Shown here piece by piece: positions 1 through 8,636 of a stretch of 64,000 nt of DNA (its first letter is position 1; each line of letters opens with the position of its first letter). The stretch covers positions 5,578,001 through 5,642,000 of the forward strand of contig NZ_CP056032.1 in the NCBI RefSeq assembly GCF_013375035.1, given 5' to 3'. The translations under genes were made by a program, and so were the position numbers. A model generated the notes under the pieces. It saw nothing but the letters and a program-made list of their open reading frames with translations, was not told where the DNA came from and did no database searches. This DNA comes from Spirosoma sp. KUDC1026 (GTDB taxonomy: Bacteria > Bacteroidota > Bacteroidia > Cytophagales > Spirosomataceae).

Positions 1-117
1 AAACCGAATCAACGTAGCGGCTATCACCGCGAACAGCACCGAATCCAGCCACTCCCGCAAAGCTGACTTTTTACTTTTGGCCGACCGTTCCTCGGCCTTC
101 TTTCTCCTGTTGAACAT
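1..117 (-). CDS. lepB: Signal peptidase I, N-terminal part (cut by window edge)
   Basis: The first 39 codons of a minus-strand gene run off the left edge of the window. The translation begins MFNRRKKAEERSAKSKK and continues into ALREWLDSVLFAVIAATLIR. A basic cytoplasmic leader followed by LREW-D-hydrophobic is the typical first membrane anchor of bacterial signal peptidase I in Bacteroidota. This enzyme cleaves signal peptides from exported proteins at the outer face of the inner membrane. The catalytic Ser and Lys lie further on, outside the window, so function cannot be verified. The ATG lies at 115-117. The identification rests on family resemblance of a short stretch. Confidence 0.72.
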   Translation of the reverse strand, partial: MFNRRKKAEERSAKSKKSALREWLDSVLFAVIAATLIRF

Positions 118-172
118 AGCTCCGTCTCGTTAATGATAACAATTAATGCGACCGGGCCTACTTTCAACAGAG

Positions 173-211
173 ACCCTGTCCTATTCCTAAAGCTAGGCGA
201 CAGGACAGGGT
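173..211. repeat. Hairpin between lepB and the upstream gene
   Basis: Arms ACCCTGTCCT (173-182) and AGGACAGGGT (202-211) are perfect 10-bp complements around a 19-base loop. There is no clear T-run on either side, so it may be a processing or weak termination signal between the minus-strand gene ending at 552 and lepB rather than a standard terminator. Confidence 0.45.
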
Positions 212-333
212 ACGAGAAGGCTATTACACAAGTGGTTAAATCGGCGGCAGGAATGGACTGAGGGGGTATTTTTGAACGGAATAACCGTTGCAGAACTCTT
301 TACCAAAACCTAATCTTGTCGAGGTTAACTCTG

Positions 334-490
334 ACCACCCCTAGCCCCTCCTAAAACAGGAGGGGAACGTGCAGAAGTGACCCTCTCAACCACCCCCTCC
401 TAATTTTCTAGGAGGGGGCAGGGGGTGGTAAACGCCAGCAACAAAGCCCAATTCACCACCTCGTGAAACCCCGATAAGATTAGGTCTTGG
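334..490. repeat. Intergenic CCCCTCCTA-type repeat, copy A
   Basis: The segment starts CCACCCCTAGCCCCTCCTAA, has an inner hairpin CCCCTCCTAAAACAGGAGGGG, then CCCCCTCCTAATTTTCTAGGAGGGGG and a tail containing AATTCACCACCTCGTGAAACCCC. The same string of elements recurs at 3.4-3.67, 26.78-27.08 and 31.62-31.77 kb. It fills most of the non-coding stretch 118-551. No gene is visible there. Confidence 0.8.
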
Positions 491-551
491 GGGTGAGGGA
501 TCGGGAACGTACGTACGCTACCATGAGGCAGTAATACACTTTTACCCAACC

Positions 552-1415
552 CTACATCCTCAACCCCTTCAGATAAGCCACACTTTTCGGCACCTGCACA
601 CTTTCCTGATTACTCTCGTCTTCGATGAAATAGTGTTTGATGCCTACCTTCCTGGCGGCTTTCAGCACGGCGGGCATGTCGATCTGCCCCTGCCCCAGCA
701 CCACATCATTCTCGGGTGGGGTGCCGCCACTCAAGTCACCGGTTATCCCTTTTTTCAGGTCTTTCAGGTGCATGAGTTTCCAGCGACTCCCGTATTTATT
801 CAGCAGCGCCACCGGATCGGCCCCACCGAAGGTCGTCCAGAGAATATCCATCTCGAACGATACGTATTTCGGGTCGGTGTTTTGCACAATGTAGTCGAAC
901 AACGTACCATTCTGATAAGGCTGAAACTCATAGCCATGATCGTGGTAGCAGAAGGTCAGGCCGTTTTCTTTCAGAATTTTACCCACCCGGTTAAAATCAG
1001 TCACGGCCTGCTGCGCGTTGGCCAGCGTAAAGTTGCTCTTCTGGTGCGGAATCCAGGCCACCATGACGTACGACGCACCCAGGGCCTTCGCCTGCTTTAC
1101 TACGGCCATCGGGTCCTTGACGATCTCCTCATACCCGGCCCCCGTTGCTGGCATACTGATTCCCCGCTCATCGAGCATCTTTTTGTAGGCCTCTGCCGTC
1201 AGGCCTTTGGGAACGCCCCCTTCCATCTCGGTGAACCCCTGCGCCTTGATGGTGTCCAGCGTAGCAACTACGTCCTTCGGAAAGGTATGCCGGTACGTAT
1301 AGGCCTGCACACCCAGCGGAAACGTATAAAGCGGTTTCCCCGACTGCGCCAGGCCCGTTTCCATCCCGAGCCAGCCCAGTGATAATCCCAGCACAACAGA
1401 CAGTTTAGCGAACAT
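552..1415 (-). CDS. Exported sugar phosphate isomerase/epimerase-like TIM-barrel protein
   Basis: This 287-residue protein starts MFAKLSVVLGLSLGWLG and has a signal peptide ending near GLAQ, so it is probably periplasmic. The mature part matches the xylose-isomerase-like TIM-barrel (AP endonuclease 2) superfamily. Acidic and histidine residues sit where the divalent metal site is usually built: MEGGV, CYHDHGYEF, FEMDILW, MHLKD and FIEDES. Such proteins in Bacteroidota are often linked to sugar or inositol oxidation or epimerisation, but the substrate cannot be read from sequence. An upstream in-frame ATG at 1553 would add 46 residues ahead of the signal peptide. The start at 1415 is preferred because it puts the hydrophobic segment at the N-terminus. 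Confidence 0.75.
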   Translation of the reverse strand: MFAKLSVVLGLSLGWLGMETGLAQSGKPLYTFPLGVQAYTYRHTFPKDVVATLDTIKAQGFTEMEGGVPKGLTAEAYKKMLDERGISMPATGAGYEEIVKDPMAVVKQAKALGASYVMVAWIPHQKSNFTLANAQQAVTDFNRVGKILKENGLTFCYHDHGYEFQPYQNGTLFDYIVQNTDPKYVSFEMDILWTTFGGADPVALLNKYGSRWKLMHLKDLKKGITGDLSGGTPPENDVVLGQGQIDMPAVLKAARKVGIKHYFIEDESNQESVQVPKSVAYLKGLRM

Positions 1416-1763
1416 AAGCGAATGAGTTTTCAATAAAGTATCGATGCCCTGTAAAGCCATCTGGCCAGCGGGCTTACTGATTGCCAACGCGCAAAAAGCC
1501 CGCCCACCCATCAATCCGACCATGAGCAATCGATGCCACCCAGGCAAAAACATAGTATGAATAGAGTACCATTGGCATGAATTTTAATGCGGATTTAATA
1601 TGTCACCAGACGTTTACCAAAAATAAATTTTGCACAAGTTGAAGTAGAAATAGGTCAATTTGATCCGTAAAGACACTTTTCTGTCTTTGATTCTAGGATA
1701 AAAAAAGGAGATGGGTCTATGATTTGTACGGGGTCCTTCTCAAACCAACCTTATATCTTCCCG
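1416..1763. other. Divergent intergenic region
   Basis: About 350 AT-rich bases lie between two divergently transcribed genes and must hold both promoters. An AAGGAG-like motif at about 1705-1710 precedes an in-frame ATG at 1719. No RNA gene or long repeat is seen. Confidence 0.4.
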
Positions 1764-2213
1764 ATGAAAAATCTGTTTGTTTTTGTCTTCGCCCTATTTG
1801 CTCTGGCAGGCTGTAACAGCAAAGATGTTGAGCCAATCCACGCTGGCGAGGCTTTAGCCGGTACTTACTCAGTTACTTCGTTCCTGTTTACGAGAGGTGA
1901 CAGTACGTATCATTTGCCTACTTTACCATATACGGTTCAGGGTAGTCAAATTATAACGGGTAAGTTAGAGGTTACCCGTTTGGAAGCAATGAACCAGGTG
2001 AGCCTGAAGCTGACTCTACAGGAGCCGGGTGAGCCAGATGCCGTCTTCCCTATTGATAACGTCGAGGTTCGGCCTGACGGCGATGAATATGATCTGCACG
2101 TGGGCTCCACTCAGTTAGCTACTGCTGACGGTACTACCGTTGATTTCGATGTTACCACGCGAGACTCGCAAACTGGAGAGTCTATTGTACTTAAGTTCGA
2201 GGCCAAACGGTAG
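1764..2213 (+). CDS. Small lipoprotein, lipocalin-like
   Basis: The 149-residue product starts MKNLFVFVFALFALAGCNS. LAGC is a good lipobox, so the mature protein is predicted to be lipidated on Cys17. The rest is a beta-rich domain with regularly spaced hydrophobic strands (GTYSVTSFLF, GKLEVTRLE, VSLKLTLQE, DYDLHVGS-like), resembling the lipocalin-like lipoproteins common in Bacteroidota. No catalytic motif is visible and the ligand is unknown. An alternative ATG at 1719 follows a purine-rich AAGGAG but would place 15 extra residues before the signal peptide, so 1764 is preferred. A strong terminator follows at 2236-2278, so the gene is probably monocistronic. Confidence 0.65.
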   Translation: MKNLFVFVFALFALAGCNSKDVEPIHAGEALAGTYSVTSFLFTRGDSTYHLPTLPYTVQGSQIITGKLEVTRLEAMNQVSLKLTLQEPGEPDAVFPIDNVEVRPDGDEYDLHVGSTQLATADGTTVDFDVTTRDSQTGESIVLKFEAKR

Positions 2214-2235
2214 CTCTTGTTATCTATATTTCGAA

Positions 2236-2278
2236 GCGATTGGACTCTCTTAGCATAGCAGAGTCCAACCGCTTTTTC
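2236..2278 (+). terminator. Rho-independent terminator
   Basis: GCGATTGGACTCT (2236-2248) pairs with AGAGTCCAACCGC (2260-2272) with one mismatch and is followed by TTTTT. It directly follows the lipoprotein gene. Confidence 0.85.
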
Positions 2279-2497
2279 CTTGTCTACACGCTACGTCAGT
2301 TTTTCTACTTAGCAATCAAGCGTCAATGCTATTGTCGAAAAACAACCATAGTTGTCTTCCGGCTGTTATATTGCGGATTGGTTACCGATCACAGCAAAAA
2401 AATATACGATTAATGCTATAAAGCAGTCTGGTTTATTTAGTGCTGTCGATCTGTACCGGGTTGCTCCCTCTTTTTCGTTCTTACTGGGTACTCCTGG

Positions 2498-2505
2498 TAA
2501 CTTTG
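2498..2505 (+). promoter_or_regulatory. Candidate Bacteroidota -7 promoter box
   Basis: TAACTTTG is an exact match to the TAnnTTTG consensus, about 60 bases before the CpsB-type phosphatase start. No clear TTTG -33 element stands at the ideal distance. The rest of 2279-2565 holds nothing else recognised. Confidence 0.45.
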
Positions 2506-2565
2506 TTGCCTGATAGTCGTCTATAACGAAATAACACACCGGGAGAAAACTGTATTCACGTACGA

Positions 2566-3339
2566 ATGGATTTACGTTCTAAGCTAGCAGCCTTCACCGA
2601 CTCTCTTTTTGCCCGGAAAAGTGAGCCGATAGACAGCCACAATCTTTGCTACTGGAAAACAGATATCCACTCCCACCTGCTCCCCGGCGTCGATGATGGC
2701 GTTTCCACCGAAGAACAGACCCTTATCTGTCTCCGGCAGTTTGCCGACTGGGGCATTGAGCACGTCATTACCACGCCCCACGTTAGCCAGGACTGGTTTC
2801 CTAATTCCTACGATACGCTGATCAAAGGGCGGGAAACCCTACAGGAACTGGTCACTCAGCATAACCTGGACCTGACCATCGACATTGCCGCCGAATACCT
2901 GCTTGACGATCGTTTTCTGGAGTTACTGGACAGCGGCCAGCTCCTGAGCTTTGGGAAGGAGCGATACGTGCTGATTGAGAACGGCTGGTCGGCGGCCCCT
3001 TACTTTCTCGAAACGATCCTGTTCCGCATCCAGACCAAAGGTTATACACCCATCCTGGCGCACCCGGAGCGGTACACCTATTATTTCCCGACGCCCCAGG
3101 AACTGCAAAAGCTCCGTGACGCAGGTTGTCTCTTTCAACTGAACTGGGGCTCGCTGACGGGCCGCTACGGTAGCAAAGTGAAACAGCAGGCGCAGCAGTT
3201 CCTCAAACAGAAATGGGTGGACTTCATCGGCTCCGACCTGCATCGCCCCTCCGATCTCAAGTCGCTGGAAACGCTCTTTTCGTCCCCCGACTACAAACTC
3301 CTGCAGCAACAGCCTCTCCGCAACCAGGACATCTACTGA
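2566..3339 (+). CDS. CpsB/YwqE-type metal-dependent protein-tyrosine phosphatase
   Basis: This 257-residue cytoplasmic protein belongs to the PHP-fold CpsB/CapC/YwqE family, which dephosphorylates bacterial tyrosine kinases controlling capsule and exopolysaccharide synthesis. The metal-binding pattern is intact: DIHSHLLPGVDDG near residues 33-45, TTPH, the AAEY glutamate, AHPER, and GSDLHRP near the C-terminus. The length is normal for the family. It lies about 15 kb downstream of the Wzc-type tyrosine kinase gene (18546-20873) and on the opposite strand. That kinase is the obvious partner by inference. The gene has its own promoter candidate and no cotranscribed neighbour. Confidence 0.88.
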   Translation: MDLRSKLAAFTDSLFARKSEPIDSHNLCYWKTDIHSHLLPGVDDGVSTEEQTLICLRQFADWGIEHVITTPHVSQDWFPNSYDTLIKGRETLQELVTQHNLDLTIDIAAEYLLDDRFLELLDSGQLLSFGKERYVLIENGWSAAPYFLETILFRIQTKGYTPILAHPERYTYYFPTPQELQKLRDAGCLFQLNWGSLTGRYGSKVKQQAQQFLKQKWVDFIGSDLHRPSDLKSLETLFSSPDYKLLQQQPLRNQDIY

Positions 3340-3390
3340 GCACCTTTTTATTTTTTGTCATGGCACCGACGACCTGGTTCTATCCTTAAA

Positions 3391-3675
3391 CTAATTTCAT
3401 AGGGGTTTCACGAACTAGAGAATCTGGTTTAATTTGCCTCTACCACCCCCCGGCCCCCTCCCGCTACGGCGGACCGTTAGAAAAGTAGGAGGGGGAGGTT
3501 ACAGGGTTACTTCTGCTGGTTCCCCTCCTGTTTTAGGAGCTAATTTTGTAGGAGTTTAGCTCTTACCACCCCCGACCCCCTCCTAGAAAAATAGGAGGGG
3601 GGGCGAAAGGTCACTTCTGCGTGTTCCCCTCCTGTTTTAGGAGGGGCTAGGGGTGGTAAGGCAGAGCAAAGCCCT
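3391..3675. repeat. Intergenic CCCCTCCTA-type repeat, copy B (compound)
   Basis: A degraded copy (3440-3500, containing CTACGGCGGACCG) is followed by an inverted full copy (3565-3660) with TACCACCCCCGACCCCCTCC, ACTTCTGCGTGTTCCCCTCC and AGGAGGGGCTAGGGGTGGTA. The left flank AGGGGTTTCACGAA matches, reversed, the tail of the other copies. The stretch 3340-3793 contains no gene. Confidence 0.78.
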
Positions 3676-3773
3676 ACAAGCTTAGCCCACGCCACGGTGG
3701 CCCGTGCCGGTGGCTAGGCTGCCCTCCCCCGGCCCACAGGCAAGCGTCGCTTATATCTCCCGGCTAAAGCCGG

Positions 3774-3811
3774 AAAGGGCGAATTACATAATATCATGTA
3801 ATTCGCCCTTT
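3774..3811 (-). terminator. Hairpin overlapping the end of the Fic/Doc gene
   Basis: AAAGGGCGAATTACA (3774-3788) and TGTAATTCGCCCTTT (3797-3811) are perfect 15-bp complements. The upstream arm encodes the last residues KGRIT of the toxin and the hairpin contains its stop codon. A second short stem CCGGCTAAAGCCGG (3760-3773) follows on the transcript. No strong T-run is present, so it may stabilise the transcript end rather than terminate. Confidence 0.5.
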
Positions 3812-4216
3812 TAAGAAGTCATTGATGTAGTCAAGACATTCCGGCATAGCCAGAGGATCGCTGTTGGCTGTGTATCTGGCAAGCGCGACCAGATCATCGT
3901 TACTAATATTGAGAGTCCTATCGTTTTTGATACAAAAATAGTTTAGAGACACGCAGGCTATGCGCTTATTACCGTTAACGAGCCGGTGCCCCTTCGCGAA
4001 CAAATAGAACTGTATACTTGCCTTTTTAATGAAACCTCGATAGGGCGTATGGCCATAGACGTAGGCAAACGGGGCGGTAAGTGCGTACTCGACATTGTCC
4101 CAGTTGTCCTGGGCTAACTCCGGTATCGGTTCGTCCCGGCTAGCGTGAATCAACCGGGCAGCATCGACCAAAACAGCAAACTCATCGAGTTCTATTCGCC
4201 GTATGGGTTTACTCAT
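3794..4216 (-). CDS. Fic/Doc-family toxin
   Basis: The 140-residue product has the size of a Doc-type toxin (Fic fold). The active-site motif reads GHRLVNGNKR, close to the H-x-F-x-(D/N)-x-N-K-R consensus. The catalytic His and the NKR end are intact, with Leu replacing the usual Phe. KR rather than GR at the end groups it with Doc-like kinases rather than with AMP-transferring Fic enzymes, which is inference. The AYVYGHTPYRGFIKKAS segment upstream matches the substrate-binding flap region. The start codon overlaps the stop of the upstream small gene by eight bases, typical of translational coupling in toxin-antitoxin pairs. The C-terminal codons form one arm of a hairpin. Confidence 0.82.
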   Translation of the reverse strand: MSKPIRRIELDEFAVLVDAARLIHASRDEPIPELAQDNWDNVEYALTAPFAYVYGHTPYRGFIKKASIQFYLFAKGHRLVNGNKRIACVSLNYFCIKNDRTLNISNDDLVALARYTANSDPLAMPECLDYINDFLKGRIT

Positions 4217-4397
4217 AAGCCAGCGTAGTCATCGCTTCGCCGTGCTTGTCGTAAAAATCTTTGACCGCCTGCTGCACCTTGCCGGTTTTAACCGAAGATG
4301 ATTTTGCCATAACGACACCTCCCTTTGTCCGTGCATCGCAAAACCTCCCCGTAGTAGATGACTTGTATACACTTGTATTAGTTGCCTTTTTACGCAT
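4209..4397 (-). CDS. Putative antitoxin of the Fic/Doc pair
   Basis: This 62-residue ORF lies immediately upstream of the Fic/Doc toxin, and its end overlaps the toxin start in the ATGAGTAA arrangement. The N-terminal part contains TSVYKSSTTGRFCDART, followed by a short helical tail ending AVKDFYDKHGEAMTTLAYE. I do not recognise a Phd-type DNA-binding domain, and the classic Fic-inhibitory motif (S/T)xxxE(G/N) is not obvious. The role as antitoxin is inferred only from position, size and overlap. It could instead be a regulator or adaptor. An AT-rich stretch (4398-4680) upstream should contain the promoter; nothing else is seen there. Confidence 0.62.
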   Translation of the reverse strand: MRKKATNTSVYKSSTTGRFCDARTKGGVVMAKSSSVKTGKVQQAVKDFYDKHGEAMTTLAYE

Positions 4398-4680
4398 AGC
4401 TCCGTCCGGTAAAGTTATTGACGTTCGTAAGTATACTATTAACGCTACGGTACATTAATTCGCGTTTGTATGCATTACTACAAACCTAACCGAAAATATT
4501 TCTTTATCGTTGCTTTAGTATTGCTTTATCATTTCCTGTCACTACTTTCTCCTTATATATTATTAACTCACTACTGACCCATCTACTAGCTTATACATAT
4601 AGTACCATTACTTACGGTGCCACTATGCATCTTTGAGGTGCTACCCATATTGGAGAGTACTTTACAGGTAACCATTGTCA

Positions 4681-5655
4681 TCACAATTCCCCCGGATCAA
4701 ACGTAAAGGGCAGCTCCTGCATGCATTTGAAATGCCCTTGCGGACACTTCTCGAAGCCGATCTTTGAACAGGGCCGACAGGACAGCCCCTCCTTCTGCAG
4801 ATTAACATGGGGCGTCTGGTACGGATACATACCAAACTCCGGTACGGTATTCCCCCAGATGGCATACACTTTTTTGGTAAGTGCTGCTGCAATATGCATC
4901 AGACCGGTATCGTGGCTAAAAACGACCTGTGCCTGCTGCACCAGCGACGCCGACTGGTTCAGCGTATACAGCCCGCAACCGTTATAAACCAGCTCCTCGC
5001 CAACGGCCTGCACGACCGTATCGCCCACCGTACGATCTTCTTTCCCACCCAGCAACACAAGCGGTTTATCGATCTGCCGACATAACTCGATCATGCGCGC
5101 TACGGGTAAGCGCTTGGTAGCATGCTGCCCCCCAATGGCGTAGGCAACGTAGCCGTGCCGGTGGGTCTGGGGCAGGCTTTGCACTGACACCTGGTCATTG
5201 GCCGGAATGAAGTAGTCTAAGCCTTGATCATCATTCGTTACGCCCAGCGGTTTCACGGTAGCCATGTACCGGTCGACAATGTGCTGTTCCGGCATCCGGT
5301 TGATGTGGAAGCGCACGTATAGCCATTTCTGCCAGTTGAGCTTATCAAACGAATACGAGCGTACACCCAGCGCCCGTTTAATCAGCCCCGTCCGCAGGTT
5401 GTTGTGTAAGTCGATGACATAATCGTACCGCTCAGCGCGAAGGGCACGAATAAGCACACGTAGCGATTTATCGAGATAATACCGCTTATCGATGTATGGA
5501 TTGTTCTCGGTGAGCGTAGCAAAGCCCCGCTTGGTACAGTAATGCACCTCGGCGGTTGGTAACTGCTGCTTAACGCACCGAACAACCGGTGTGGTAAGTA
5601 TAATGTCCCCAATGGACGAAAAGCGTAGTATTAAGATTTTGGCTAGATTAGCCAT
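4681..5655 (-). CDS. Glycosyltransferase family 9 (heptosyltransferase-like)
   Basis: The 324-residue product begins ILILRFSSIGDIILTTPVVR, the typical N-terminus of ADP-heptose:LPS heptosyltransferases (GT9, GT-B fold). The C-terminal half contains VVFSHDTGLMHIAAAL, which matches the nucleotide-sugar binding S-x-D-(T/S)-G-x-x-H segment, and AIWGNTVPEF. It acts at the cytoplasmic face of the inner membrane on lipopolysaccharide core or on a related glycan. It is the last gene of the minus-strand exopolysaccharide cluster, separated from its upstream neighbour by 183 non-coding bases, so it may have its own promoter. The codon and base composition is closer to core genes than to the AT-rich cluster centre. 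Confidence 0.85.
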   Translation of the reverse strand: MANLAKILILRFSSIGDIILTTPVVRCVKQQLPTAEVHYCTKRGFATLTENNPYIDKRYYLDKSLRVLIRALRAERYDYVIDLHNNLRTGLIKRALGVRSYSFDKLNWQKWLYVRFHINRMPEQHIVDRYMATVKPLGVTNDDQGLDYFIPANDQVSVQSLPQTHRHGYVAYAIGGQHATKRLPVARMIELCRQIDKPLVLLGGKEDRTVGDTVVQAVGEELVYNGCGLYTLNQSASLVQQAQVVFSHDTGLMHIAAALTKKVYAIWGNTVPEFGMYPYQTPHVNLQKEGLSCRPCSKIGFEKCPQGHFKCMQELPFTFDPGEL

Positions 5656-5838
5656 AAGTCACGTCGGCTACTAAATGACAGCGTTAACGTTGACAAAGTT
5701 AGCCACTACAGCTGCCTGTTTTACAGGAAAACAGAATCTTGTTTCAGATTCGCCAATAAGTAATATTGCCCTTTGCCGTGGCTTTAAACCATAGCGAAGG
5801 GCAACATAGTATAGCCTGTAGTAACAAACCGTAGCCTG

Positions 5839-7119
5839 TTAATCCACAGTCACATTATCTACATTTTGAAATGACCGTATCGGATCATTCTGTTGGATCA
5901 GGCGCTGTAAGTCCTTCATGAACCGACGTAGCGTCCGTTCCTTGTTCAGGTATTGCTCGGCGTATTTTCTGGCGTTGACCTGATGCGTCGTCAAATCACT
6001 AGAAAGCGCGTTAGTAATAGCCAGTTTCAAGGCATCTACCGATTCCGGCTCGATCAGTATCCCCATCTGATGCTCACTGACAACATCGTATAGCGTAGTG
6101 CCGGGTACTGCCGACACCAGTGCACAGCCACCAGCGGCTAAAATGCCCGTAAGCTTTGACGGCAGGACCAGATCAGAAGCAGATTTCTTTTGCAGCACTA
6201 AATGAATATCAGCCGTTGCCAGCAGGGCAGATAACTTTTCGTAAGATTGTAGTGGATAAAACTTGACGTTCGTCAACCCATATCCTTGTACAAGCGCTTC
6301 CAGCTTTTCCTTACCTCCCCCCGATCCACAAATCAAAAACCTCACTTCTGGTCGGGCTACAAACGACTTGGCGGCTTCAACAATGATCTCCAGCCCCTGC
6401 TTTTCACCCAGACTGCCTGAATACAAGATTACTTTATCTGATGGCCTCAAGCCAAATTCTGTGCGCAATGATTGTGCTTTGGATAATGGCTTTACATAAT
6501 CACCGTCAACCCAGTTCGGGAACAAAACACAGTCAGATTGTATAACCTTCTTCTGCCTTACCTTACGTACCATACCCTCACTAATCGTCGAGACAACCGT
6601 ACAGTTTTTTAGAATAAAAGATTCCACCTTGTACATGATATCCAGAAACCGCTTATTCTTAATCATACCTAATTCTTTGGCCATATCAATTTGCAGGTCC
6701 TGAATGTGGCACCACATCGGTACGTTACGAAGCTTGCTATAGAGTACCGGTAAAACCCCTAGGTGGAAAGGGGGCGATAGACAAATTACAACGTCATACC
6801 TTTTGCCGAAGAAAATCGGTAACCAGTACATTAGACTACTTAGGACAAAGGAAAACTCATGTAAAATACGCTTAGACGAACTAACCTTTATTGGGACATA
6901 GAACGGACAGCGGTGAACATTCACGCCGTCGATCTGCTCCGTAAACCACCATTTCCCTTTATATGAAGAATGAACGGCCCACTCCGGATAATAGGGCATA
7001 GTCGTAATGACATCAACATTTTGCCCCTCCCGGGCCAGCCAGCTGCCCATCTCCCCTGTATACTTGCCAATACCTGTTAATTCTGGCGAATAGTTAATTC
7101 CGTAAATTAGTATTCTCAT
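5839..7119 (-). CDS. GT4 glycosyltransferase, WcaI-like
   Basis: This 426-residue GT-B enzyme opens MRILIYGINYSPELTGIGKY, a signature of colanic-acid WcaI/WbuB-type glycosyltransferases. The PYYPEW motif follows in the N-terminal domain. The C-terminal domain has VILYSGSLGEKQGLEIIVEA and LICGSGGGKEKLE, then DLVLPSKLTGILAAGGCALV, where family members bind the sugar nucleotide (usual E-x7-E region). It is expected to add a sugar to the lipid-linked repeat unit at the cytoplasmic membrane face. It is followed 183 bases downstream by the GT9 gene and preceded by a GT2 gene. The donor sugar is unknown. Confidence 0.85.
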   Translation of the reverse strand: MRILIYGINYSPELTGIGKYTGEMGSWLAREGQNVDVITTMPYYPEWAVHSSYKGKWWFTEQIDGVNVHRCPFYVPIKVSSSKRILHEFSFVLSSLMYWLPIFFGKRYDVVICLSPPFHLGVLPVLYSKLRNVPMWCHIQDLQIDMAKELGMIKNKRFLDIMYKVESFILKNCTVVSTISEGMVRKVRQKKVIQSDCVLFPNWVDGDYVKPLSKAQSLRTEFGLRPSDKVILYSGSLGEKQGLEIIVEAAKSFVARPEVRFLICGSGGGKEKLEALVQGYGLTNVKFYPLQSYEKLSALLATADIHLVLQKKSASDLVLPSKLTGILAAGGCALVSAVPGTTLYDVVSEHQMGILIEPESVDALKLAITNALSSDLTTHQVNARKYAEQYLNKERTLRRFMKDLQRLIQQNDPIRSFQNVDNVTVD

Positions 7120-7179
7120 ATAATCAATACAGATAACTTTTATACGCTATATAGATAACAGCTCAGCAGCTACCATTTC

Positions 7180-8049
7180 TTATACAGGAGCAGTTGAAGA
7201 TGGCACAAGCTTTTGTTCTGCCTCTCCAGATAGATTATTTGACAATAATTCTCTAGTCTTGATTACGATAAAATATTCATAAATAGCTTGTAGAGTCGCA
7301 TTTGTCAGACCAGCTTTCCCATCTAAAAATGATTTCTTCCAGAAAACCATATACAACCACTTAATTAATGGTCTACCTGGAATCTTATAAAACAGACCTT
7401 TTTGATGATAACGCTTTTCACTAAAGTCCTTACTAAAGAGTGCCTTTTTGAGTGAAAAATCTATTGCTCCCTTGTGCTCGTCGATCCAACGCTTAGCTTC
7501 CATTGTTGAATAGGTATTATGTTTATTCAACCAGTGAGTATACCCCTTAGAAAATGGATAGTGTTCGAAATAACCATCCATATTTTCAACTATTCCATCA
7601 ACTTCAAGCACTTCGTTGATCTCTCGATGATAATAAGCCTTACCCACTCGAATAAGACGTATGTAAAAAGGGGTAATCTGCGAATGCTTAAGCCAAGTGT
7701 GCCCCAAATAGTCTCGTCGACGAATACGAAAACCATTTATTTGTTCTGGGACAGTTTGAATACGCTGAAGCATTGCTTTATATAGATCACTCGGTACCCG
7801 TTCATCTGCATCTAAGATTAATAACCAAGAATATTTATAATTTAAATCAACTAATGCTGCATTTCGTTGTGATGCATAGCTATCAAATTTTCGAAGTGTT
7901 ACAGTAACCCCAAACTGCTCTGCTATTTCTATTGTTCGATCTGTACTAATTGAATCAAAAACATGTATATCATCGCACCAACTAACAGATCTTAAACAAT
8001 CTGGAAGATCTTGCTCTTCGTTTTTAGTAAGAATAAGAATAGATATCAT
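7180..8049 (-). CDS. GT2 family glycosyltransferase
   Basis: The 289-residue protein starts MISILILTKNEEQDLPDCLR and has SWCDDIHVFDSISTDRTIEI followed by the DxD-type LLILDADERVP, all hallmarks of GT-A family 2 transferases of the WaaE/KdtX type. After the catalytic domain there is a basic region (KRWIDEHKGAIDF, KIPGRPLIKWLYMVFWKKS) likely lying on the membrane. It is part of the exopolysaccharide cluster and only 8 bases separate it from the upstream acetyltransferase, so the two are co-transcribed. The gene is clearly AT-rich compared with core genes of the window. Confidence 0.85.
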   Translation of the reverse strand: MISILILTKNEEQDLPDCLRSVSWCDDIHVFDSISTDRTIEIAEQFGVTVTLRKFDSYASQRNAALVDLNYKYSWLLILDADERVPSDLYKAMLQRIQTVPEQINGFRIRRRDYLGHTWLKHSQITPFYIRLIRVGKAYYHREINEVLEVDGIVENMDGYFEHYPFSKGYTHWLNKHNTYSTMEAKRWIDEHKGAIDFSLKKALFSKDFSEKRYHQKGLFYKIPGRPLIKWLYMVFWKKSFLDGKAGLTNATLQAIYEYFIVIKTRELLSNNLSGEAEQKLVPSSTAPV

Positions 8050-8057
8050 ACCATTAA

Positions 8058-8636
8058 TTACTTCAGTAAGGCCTTTTCAAAAGCTGCTACCGGCTGTCTT
8101 TCTTTTATTGGATTACATGGATGTCCAGCGCACACCATCCAGGCCGGCATATCTTTTGTAACCACCGATCGGGCGCCCACAACGCAGCCATCACCGATTA
8201 CCACACCTGGATGAACAAAAGCTTCAGTTGCAACCCAAGCAAAATCTCCAACGATGATAGGCTTTGTAATCAGCGGTAATCCAGGCTGATTATAGTCATG
8301 AGTACCAGCGCATAAATGTGCTCCTTGGGATATAACAGCTCGCCGTCCGATCCTAATTAAATCTTGGGAATAGAGAACGGCTTCATTGCCTATACCACAT
8401 TGATCCTCAAGGACAAGATTCCAAGGGGCCCATATTCTTACTTTTGGATATACATGAACGTTATTACCAACCTTAGCACCGAAGCAACGTAACAAGAATG
8501 AACGCCAAGCATGCATTGGCTTTGGAGAAATCCGGAACAATAAAATAAACACTACGTTCCAAGCCGCTCGTCCTAATCGGTTACGAATAGAAAAGGAAGG
8601 ACCAGAAACTGTATCTACATTATATGTGTTATCCAT
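8058..8636 (-). CDS. WcaF-like acetyltransferase (hexapeptide repeat)
   Basis: This 192-residue left-handed beta-helix protein resembles colanic-acid O-acetyltransferase WcaF. Features are FRISPKPMHAWRSFLLRCFGAKVG, hexapeptide repeats from VGNNVHVYPKVRIWAP to VIGDGCVVGARSVV, the catalytic-type histidine in AGTHDYNQPG, and the end PAWMVCAGHPCNPIKER. It is expected to transfer acetyl groups from acetyl-CoA to a sugar of the repeat unit. The ATG at 8636 is preferred over one at 8678, which would add a 14-residue hydrophobic extension not seen in the family. Confidence 0.82.
   Translation of the reverse strand: MDNTYNVDTVSGPSFSIRNRLGRAAWNVVFILLFRISPKPMHAWRSFLLRCFGAKVGNNVHVYPKVRIWAPWNLVLEDQCGIGNEAVLYSQDLIRIGRRAVISQGAHLCAGTHDYNQPGLPLITKPIIVGDFAWVATEAFVHPGVVIGDGCVVGARSVVTKDMPAWMVCAGHPCNPIKERQPVAAFEKALLK

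Noticed and set aside
633..1382. 249-residue plus-strand ORF opposite the sugar-isomerase-like gene
   Set aside because: Antisense shadow with no recognisable protein features.
3391..3675. CRISPR array in the CCCCTCCTA repeats
   Set aside because: Units are not evenly spaced, spacers are similar to each other, orientation alternates, and no cas genes are present.
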